A stretch of 10,981 nt of DNA from Chthoniobacterales bacterium (GTDB lineage Bacteria > Verrucomicrobiota > Verrucomicrobiia > Chthoniobacterales > UBA10450): the NCBI GenBank assembly GCA_013695925.1, contig JACCZO010000166.1:1-10981 (forward strand). Direction: 5' to 3'. This document shows, one piece after another, positions 6,163-10,981 of the stretch. The notes beneath the pieces were generated by a model. It ran no database searches and was not told the origin of the DNA. It saw only the letters and a program-made list of their open reading frames with translations. Every line of letters starts with the position of its first letter. Positions within the stretch are counted from its first letter, which is position 1. The position numbers and the translations under genes are program-made.

Positions 6163-6430
6163 TCCGCGCTGGCTCGGCGTCGCGTTCGGCACCACCGGCG
6201 TCGTCTTCTACCTCGGTTGCGTCATCGCCATGAGCACCGTCTCGCACGCCCGGGCGGTCGCATTTGCCAACAGTCTGCTGCACGGAATCGATGTCGGGCC
6301 GATCCTGCGCACAAACGTGCCGCTGGGCGAAGTGTTGCTCGGCATCCTGAGCACGTTTGTGCTCGGCTGGTTCGCGGGTGCGATGATTGCGGCCTTCTAC
6401 AATTGGGGTGCGCAGCGGCTATCGAAATAA
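6137..6430 (+). CDS. DUF5676-like small membrane protein
   Basis: This 97-aa protein has two predicted membrane helices (about residues 13-33 and 64-86). A central segment reads SLLHGIDVGPIL and the end reads GWFAGAMIAAFYNWGAQRL. The closing G-x-x-x-G-A-x-I-A-x-x-Y-N pattern is characteristic of the DUF5676 family of small membrane proteins, often encoded in metal-resistance clusters. The start at 6137 has AAAGG 6 bp upstream; an ATG at 6131 sits directly on that site and a further in-frame ATG at 6089 would overlap the previous gene by 74 bp, so both are less likely. The gene overlaps the DUF2933-like gene by 26 bp, so the two are probably translated together. Function unknown. Confidence 0.8.
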   Translation: MNHQINTISPRWLGVAFGTTGVVFYLGCVIAMSTVSHARAVAFANSLLHGIDVGPILRTNVPLGEVLLGILSTFVLGWFAGAMIAAFYNWGAQRLSK

Positions 6431-6511
6431 AGCGGCCGCCCGGGCGCGAGTCCGAATGCCGCGATTGTGGAGCGTGCGCGGCGGGCCAATCGTGATTTCA
6501 AATTCAATCTT

Positions 6512-8818
6512 ATGAGCGACGACCATCACGACCACGAACATCGCGGGGAGAACCACCACACGAGCGCAACGGCATCAAAGATCGCGGGCGGCAAATATAC
6601 GTGCCCGATGCATCCGGAAGTGGTCTCCGATAAACCGGGCGATTGTCCTAAATGCGGCATGGCGCTGGAGCGGATAAGCCCGCCGCCCACGGAAGGGAAG
6701 ACCATCTACACCTGCCCGATGCACCCGGAGATCGAGCAGGATCATCCGGGCGATTGCCCGAAATGCGGGATGCCGCTCGAGCCGAAGACGGTTTCGGGTG
6801 ATGCGGAGGACGATGCGGAAATCCGCTCGCTCGCGCGCAAATTCTGGATCGGCCTCGTCCTCACGGCGCCCGTGCTCGTGATCGCAATGGGGCATTTGAT
6901 TCCCGGATTCCATCTCGAGGCGTTGATCCCGAAGAGCGTGTCGAAGTGGATCGAGTTCGCCCTCACTACACCGGTCGTTCTCTGGGCAGGCGGAATGTTT
7001 TTCACGAAAGGCTGGCGCTCCGTCGTCAACCGCAGCCTCAACATGTTCACGCTCATCGCCGTCGGGGTCGGCGCGGCCTATTTTTACAGCGCGGTCGCGG
7101 TGCTCGCGCCCGGCGTTTTCCCCGCGTCTTTCCGGCGGGGCGGTGAAGTCGGCCTTTACTTTGAAGCGGCGGCGGTCATCACCGTGCTCGTCCTGCTCGG
7201 GCAGTTGCTCGAAGCGAAGGCGCGCAGCCGCACCGGCCAGGCGATCAAGGCGCTGCTCGGGCTGGCGGCAAAAACCGCGCACCTCCTCCGCGATGGCGAG
7301 GAAGAGGAGTTACCCGTCGATCAAATCCAAAAAGGCGACCTGCTCCGCGTGCGGCCCGGGGAGAAGGTACCGATCGACGGCTCGATTACCGAGGGGCGCA
7401 GCAACCTCGACGAATCGATGATCACCGGCGAGCCGATGCCGGTGGAGAAACGCGACGGCGACAAAGTGATCGGCGCGACGGTGAACCAGACCGGCGCCTT
7501 CGTCATGCGCGCGGAGAAGATCGGCTCCGAGACGCTGCTCTCGCAAATTGTCCACATGGTCGCCGAAGCGCAGCGCAGCCGCGCGCCGATCCAGAAACTC
7601 GCCGACACCGTGGCGGGCTGGTTTGTGCCGGTGGTCATCGGGATCGCCATCCTCACGTTCATCGTCTGGGCGATTTTCGGGCCCGCGCCCGCGATGGCTT
7701 ACGCGCTGGTCAATGCCGTCGCCGTGCTCATCATTGCGTGTCCGTGCGCGCTCGGTCTGGCCACGCCGATGTCGATCATGGTCGGAGTGGGCCGGGCCGC
7801 GCAGACCGGCATTCTGGTCAAAAACGCCGAAGCCATCGAGACGACGGAAAAGGTCACGCATCTCGTCACCGACAAGACCGGTACGCTCACCGCCGGCAAG
7901 CCGCGCGTCACGGAACGCAAAACCATCGCGGGCGGCGACCAAAAGCACCTGCTGCAAATCGCCGCGTCCATCGAGCAAAGCAGCGAGCATCCGCTGGCGC
8001 GCGCCATCGTCGATGCGGCGAAAGAGCAGAAACTCGAGCTGCTTGCAGTGAAGGGTTTTGAATCCACCACCGCCGGCGGCGTGACCGGCGCCATCGATGG
8101 AAAAACGGTGCGTGTCGGCAAAGAGAAGTTCCTCGCCGATTCGGGGGTCAACATTCCCGACAGCCTCAAGCGCGACGCGCAAGCGTGGCAGGAGAAAGCG
8201 CAGACGGTCGTGTGGGTCGCGACCGACAATCAGGTATCAGGCATCCTCGCCATCGCCGACCCGATCAAGGAAAGCACGCCGGAAGCAATCAAAGCACTGC
8301 ACGCGCTCGGGCTCAAAGTCATCATGTGCACCGGCGACAACCGCAAGACCGCCGAAGCCGTCGCCCGCGAGCTGGGCATCGACGAAGTTCACGCCGAAGT
8401 CGTCCCGCGCGACAAGATCGAGATCGTCCGCAAATTGAAGAGCGAAGGCGCCATCGTCGCGATGGCCGGCGACGGCATCAACGACGCGCCCGCGCTGGCC
8501 GAGGCAAACGTCGGCATCGCGATGGGCACTGGCACCGACGTAGCCATCGAGAGCGCCGGCATCACGCTGGTGAAAGGCGACCTGATGGGCATCACCAAAG
8601 CCATCCACGTCAGCCGCGCCGTGATGCGCAACATCCGTCAAAACCTTTTCTTCGCCTTCATCTACAACGCCCTCGGCGTCCCCATCGCCGCCGGCATTCT
8701 CTACCCATTCTTCGGCCTGCTGCTGAGCCCGATCATTGCCGGCGCGGCGATGAGCTTCAGCTCCCTCTCCGTCGTCTTGAATGCTCTGCGGTTGCGAACC
8801 GTGTCCCTGGGTAAATGA
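6512..8818 (+). CDS. Cu(I)-translocating P1B-type ATPase with two N-terminal heavy-metal-binding domains
   Basis: This 768-aa inner-membrane pump uses ATP to export Cu(I). A His-rich start (DDHHDHEHRGENHH) is followed by two YTCPMHPE-type heavy-metal-binding domains, at residues 29-53 and 66-90, each ending in C-P-K-C-G-M (C31/C45/C48 and C68/C82/C85), in place of the usual ferredoxin-like HMA domain. The pump core has TGEP (305-308) in the actuator domain, the transport motif C410-P-C412, the phosphorylation motif DKTGTLT with D454, the P1B-specific H493-P494, and the hinge GDGIND (653-658). Y718-N719 and M747-S-F-S-S751 in the last two helices are the signature of Cu(I) transport as opposed to Zn or Cd. 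The ATG at 6512 gives the family-like His-rich start; an in-frame GTG at 6467 is possible, and neither has a clear ribosome-binding site. Often named copA in enterics or actP in rhizobia; the symbol is left blank to avoid a clash with the oxidase. Confidence 0.96.
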   Translation: MSDDHHDHEHRGENHHTSATASKIAGGKYTCPMHPEVVSDKPGDCPKCGMALERISPPPTEGKTIYTCPMHPEIEQDHPGDCPKCGMPLEPKTVSGDAEDDAEIRSLARKFWIGLVLTAPVLVIAMGHLIPGFHLEALIPKSVSKWIEFALTTPVVLWAGGMFFTKGWRSVVNRSLNMFTLIAVGVGAAYFYSAVAVLAPGVFPASFRRGGEVGLYFEAAAVITVLVLLGQLLEAKARSRTGQAIKALLGLAAKTAHLLRDGEEEELPVDQIQKGDLLRVRPGEKVPIDGSITEGRSNLDESMITGEPMPVEKRDGDKVIGATVNQTGAFVMRAEKIGSETLLSQIVHMVAEAQRSRAPIQKLADTVAGWFVPVVIGIAILTFIVWAIFGPAPAMAYALVNAVAVLIIACPCALGLATPMSIMVGVGRAAQTGILVKNAEAIETTEKVTHLVTDKTGTLTAGKPRVTERKTIAGGDQKHLLQIAASIEQSSEHPLARAIVDAAKEQKLELLAVKGFESTTAGGVTGAIDGKTVRVGKEKFLADSGVNIPDSLKRDAQAWQEKAQTVVWVATDNQVSGILAIADPIKESTPEAIKALHALGLKVIMCTGDNRKTAEAVARELGIDEVHAEVVPRDKIEIVRKLKSEGAIVAMAGDGINDAPALAEANVGIAMGTGTDVAIESAGITLVKGDLMGITKAIHVSRAVMRNIRQNLFFAFIYNALGVPIAAGILYPFFGLLLSPIIAGAAMSFSSLSVVLNALRLRTVSLGK

Positions 8819-8834
8819 TCGAAAAAGCAAACCG

Positions 8835-9491
8835 TTGAAAGAACACATTGCCCATTCCGGTGCGTGGGGCCTCGCCCTCATCGTGATCGTGATCGCCTCA
8901 TGGCTGCTCTACCGCTACCTCGCGCCCAAGACGTGGAAGGAGTGGGCGAGTGCGGGCGTGATCCAGGCGTTCATCATTGCCCTCTATGCGGAGATGTATG
9001 GCTTTCCGCTCACCATCTATCTGCTCGTCCGGTTCTTCGGCCTGGATCAGACCAACCTCAACGCCAACCTTTGGTCCACGCTACTGGGTTGGGGCGAGAC
9101 GGGCATGATGATCTCGATGATCCTCGGCTACATGCTGCTGTTCGCCGGCTTTGGAATATTCATGGAAGGATGGCGCGAGCTTCACCGCGCCCGAAAGGAA
9201 GGCCGGCTCGTCACGGACCGCCTCTATGGTTTGGTGCGGCACCCGCAATACACCGGACTTTTCATCGCGTTATTCGGCGAGGGCATCGTGCATTGGCCCA
9301 CCGTTTTCTCCGTCGCGCTATTCCCCGTCATCGTTCTTGCCTATTACCTGCTGGCGCGCAGCGAGGAGCGAAAAGTCGAGGAAGAATTCGGCGATGAATA
9401 TCGCGAATACCGGAAACGGGTGCCGATGTTCATCCCGCACTGGGGGCAATGGGGTGCCATGACCAGCACGCGAAACAATACGTCCGATTGA
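8835..9491 (+). CDS. Isoprenylcysteine carboxyl methyltransferase-family membrane protein
   Basis: This protein of about 218 aa has several membrane helices. Its C-terminal half matches the ICMT/PEMT-like methyltransferase fold: R135-H-P-Q-Y-T-G141 in the S-adenosylmethionine-binding region, then an EERKVEEEFGDEYREY segment and a final RVPMFIP, as in bacterial ICMT-family proteins. The substrate of bacterial members is unknown, as prenylated CaaX proteins are not expected. Members are often encoded next to copper ATPases, as here. The start is uncertain. The TTG at 8835 begins just at the conserved KEHIAHSGAWGLAL segment, 16 bp after the ATPase stop. An ATG at 8781 in the same frame would overlap the conserved end of the ATPase by 38 bp and add a Cys-rich leader that is probably an artefact. 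No clear ribosome-binding site is seen for either. Confidence 0.83.
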   Translation: MKEHIAHSGAWGLALIVIVIASWLLYRYLAPKTWKEWASAGVIQAFIIALYAEMYGFPLTIYLLVRFFGLDQTNLNANLWSTLLGWGETGMMISMILGYMLLFAGFGIFMEGWRELHRARKEGRLVTDRLYGLVRHPQYTGLFIALFGEGIVHWPTVFSVALFPVIVLAYYLLARSEERKVEEEFGDEYREYRKRVPMFIPHWGQWGAMTSTRNNTSD

Positions 9492-9558
9492 ATCTCTCCA
9501 GCCCAGGGGCAACCGAAATCGAAAGCACCATCAAAACAAACCAGAAACAACAACGAAC

Positions 9559-9744
9559 ATGAACCCATCCAAAACCGAAGCCATCGACCCCATCTGCGGC
9601 ATGACCGTCGACACCACCGCCGCTTTCCACGCCGAACGCGATGGAGAGACGGTCTACTTTTGCAGCGACCACTGCCGGCAAAAGTTTCTATCCCCGCCCG
9701 CAGTGGCGAAGCCCGAGGAAAATTCCGGCTGCTGTGGTGGATAG
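9559..9744 (+). CDS. YHS-domain protein, small metal-binding, with CCGG tail
   Basis: This 61-aa soluble protein is a nearly minimal YHS domain: D10-P-I-C13-G-M at the start and Y33-F-C35-S-D-H-C39-R-Q-K-F at the end, the three cysteines being the presumed metal site. A short linker leads to a terminal G-C58-C59-G-G, giving a second possible metal ligand pair. YHS domains occur as stand-alone proteins or fused to copper ATPases, and a role in delivering or sensing copper in the cytoplasm is likely by context. The ATG at 9559 follows the methyltransferase-like gene by 67 bp; the leader is A/C-rich and lacks a Shine-Dalgarno sequence. This is the last gene before the composition change and probably the end of the metal cluster. 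Confidence 0.85.
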   Translation: MNPSKTEAIDPICGMTVDTTAAFHAERDGETVYFCSDHCRQKFLSPPAVAKPEENSGCCGG

Positions 9745-9879
9745 TGGCCTGTGACAAGTGGGTCGCAACTCAACCTAAGGCGCTTAATTATGAACCATAC
9801 AAATGGATGCGCTTGATTGTCCGATCCGACCGTTTGTGCCGATTCCGGAAAGCCAAATCCAAACGCCACAAGCAATAAA

Positions 9880-10981
9880 ATGAATACGTGGCTTTCACTG
9901 TTGCCTCCGCTGATCACGATAGCGATAGCCATCTGGTCAAAAAAAATACTTCCTTCTCTTTTGATAGGACTGTTAACCGGCAGTTATCTTTTACATCCCA
10001 CAGTCACCGGCGGTTTTGCAACTGCCGTGGACCAGATTGTGAAAACCTTGACGGACAAGGAAAACCTTCAGGTGCTCCTGTTTCTGTATTTGTTCAGCGG
10101 CTTGATTGGAATCATAAAACGCTCAGGTGGTATCAAGGCTTTTTCCGACAGAGCCGAAAAACACATTAAAAGTGAGAAAGGGGTTTTCTTCACCTTGTGG
10201 GCCTTGATTCCCGTGACTTTTATTGATTGCGGATTCCGGATTGTTGGCGCTGGTTCGATTACTCGTTCTCTCGCGGAAAAAAATAAGATCGCCGCAGAGC
10301 GGCTGGCCTTCATGCTGAACAACACCGCCAGTCCAGTGGTGGAACTGATCCCCATCGCCACTACCTACGTGGGATTCAATGTCGCGATCATTACCCAGGG
10401 CTTGAAAATTGCCGGAGTCGCGGAAAGCAATTCCGCCTACACCATCTGGCTTAAAGCCATCCCCTTGGAATTCTTCAGCATCGTGGTCATTCTGATCACC
10501 TTCCTTTCCATCTTTGTTCAATTCAAGAAGACCGACCACAAGCCTAAAGCCCCGCATGGCGGCAAGCCAGCAACGGGCATGAACATGGAAGATCCCAAAC
10601 CCGCGATAAGACCACGGGTGATCAACCTCATTGTTCCCATGATATCTGTAATTCTGTTGAGCTTTTTCTTCTTTTGGCTTTTCGGAAGAGAAAAATCGCG
10701 CAGCGCCTCCATTTTATCAGCGATAACCAACACGGAACCGAACAGGGCCATGCTCGTGGCACTGTTCATCTCAATCGTTGTCACCGCGATCTTTTACGGG
10801 TTTCAAAAGTATAATCTAAAGCAACTGACCGCCGATGTTATTTCCGGTGGGAACGAAATCATGACCACTCTGGCGATTCTTGCCATCGCCTGGCCATTGG
10901 CTGCGGTTTCACAAGAGCTGGGATTGAACGCTCTTATTCAGCAGCAGGTAGGAAGCTCCCTGCCGGCGTGGAGTGTTCCGG
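9880..10981 (+). CDS. NhaC-family Na+/H+ antiporter (partial, runs off right edge)
   Basis: An open frame starts at ATG 9880 and continues for 367 codons to the window end without a stop. The protein is highly hydrophobic, with a first helix at the start (WLSLLPPLITIAIAIW) and at least eight further membrane segments. It carries NhaC-family features: PVTFIDCGFR around D116 and N147-N-T-A-S-P-V-V-E-L-I-P, equivalent to the family's TSAPV-type motif. It would exchange cytoplasmic Na+ (or another cation or organic anion) for protons at the inner membrane; substrate specificity cannot be set from sequence. A polar loop near residues 218-245 includes HGGKPATGMNMED. Codon use is clearly richer in A/T (TTT, TTG, AAA, ATA) than in all upstream genes, suggesting different origin. 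No good ribosome-binding site precedes the ATG; the 135 bp before it (9745-9879) hold no recognisable gene or clear promoter. Confidence 0.85.
   Translation, partial: MNTWLSLLPPLITIAIAIWSKKILPSLLIGLLTGSYLLHPTVTGGFATAVDQIVKTLTDKENLQVLLFLYLFSGLIGIIKRSGGIKAFSDRAEKHIKSEKGVFFTLWALIPVTFIDCGFRIVGAGSITRSLAEKNKIAAERLAFMLNNTASPVVELIPIATTYVGFNVAIITQGLKIAGVAESNSAYTIWLKAIPLEFFSIVVILITFLSIFVQFKKTDHKPKAPHGGKPATGMNMEDPKPAIRPRVINLIVPMISVILLSFFFFWLFGREKSRSASILSAITNTEPNRAMLVALFISIVVTAIFYGFQKYNLKQLTADVISGGNEIMTTLAILAIAWPLAAVSQELGLNALIQQQVGSSLPAWSVP

Noticed and set aside
7310..8182. Long minus-strand open frame (290 codons) opposite the copper ATPase
   Set aside because: It is antisense to the catalytic core motifs of the ATPase; the translation shows low-complexity Arg/Asp/His content and no recognisable motif.
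9660..9878. Short plus-strand frame (72 codons) spanning the end of the YHS gene and the gap before the antiporter
   Set aside because: Its first third overlaps the YHS gene in another frame, it has no ribosome-binding site and the product has no recognisable features.

Overview
The window looks like a chromosomal segment of a high-GC soil or freshwater bacterium, most likely Verrucomicrobiota (Chthoniobacterales/Spartobacteria-like). This is inferred mainly from the PocR-type AraC regulator and the mix of gene families, and it is not proven by any marker gene. All recognisable genes are on the + strand. No rRNA, tRNA, insertion sequence, phage gene or CRISPR array was seen.

Layout. (1) 1-2250 holds a stress/regulatory group: the 3' end of a cyclic-nucleotide-binding protein, a tandem universal stress protein overlapping it by 4 bp, and an AraC-family regulator with a cysteine-containing PocR sensor domain. 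(2) 2344-5803 is a tightly coupled copper operon. It contains a 133-aa protein with weak resemblance to the F-ATPase epsilon subunit and a C-x4-C-x-C motif, a 62-aa single-pass membrane protein (ATGA overlap), a Tat-exported CopA-type multicopper oxidase, and the outer-membrane protein CopB (ATGA overlap). (3) 5971-9744 continues the metal theme with a DUF2933-like small membrane protein, a DUF5676-like small membrane protein, a Cu(I) P1B-type ATPase with two N-terminal heavy-metal-binding (YTCPMHPE) domains, an isoprenylcysteine-methyltransferase-like membrane protein and a 61-aa YHS-domain protein. (4) From about 9745 base composition drops clearly towards AT, and an NhaC-family Na+/H+ antiporter gene runs off the right edge.

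How the parts fit together. The ATPase would pump Cu(I) out of the cytoplasm. The multicopper oxidase would oxidise Cu(I) in the periplasm. CopB, with its Met-rich N-terminus, would bind copper at the outer membrane. The small membrane proteins, the methyltransferase-like protein and the YHS protein are typical companions of metal-efflux genes, but their exact roles are not known. The AraC/PocR gene just upstream is a candidate regulator.

The least ordinary signals are: the two uncharacterised genes coupled to the front of the copper oxidase operon; a dispersed 40-bp intergenic repeat (about 80% identical copies at 2272-2311 and 5829-5868) that flanks the operon and folds into a hairpin in one copy; and the abrupt composition change before the antiporter gene. 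I did not find convincing evidence of a wholly new defence or mobile system here.
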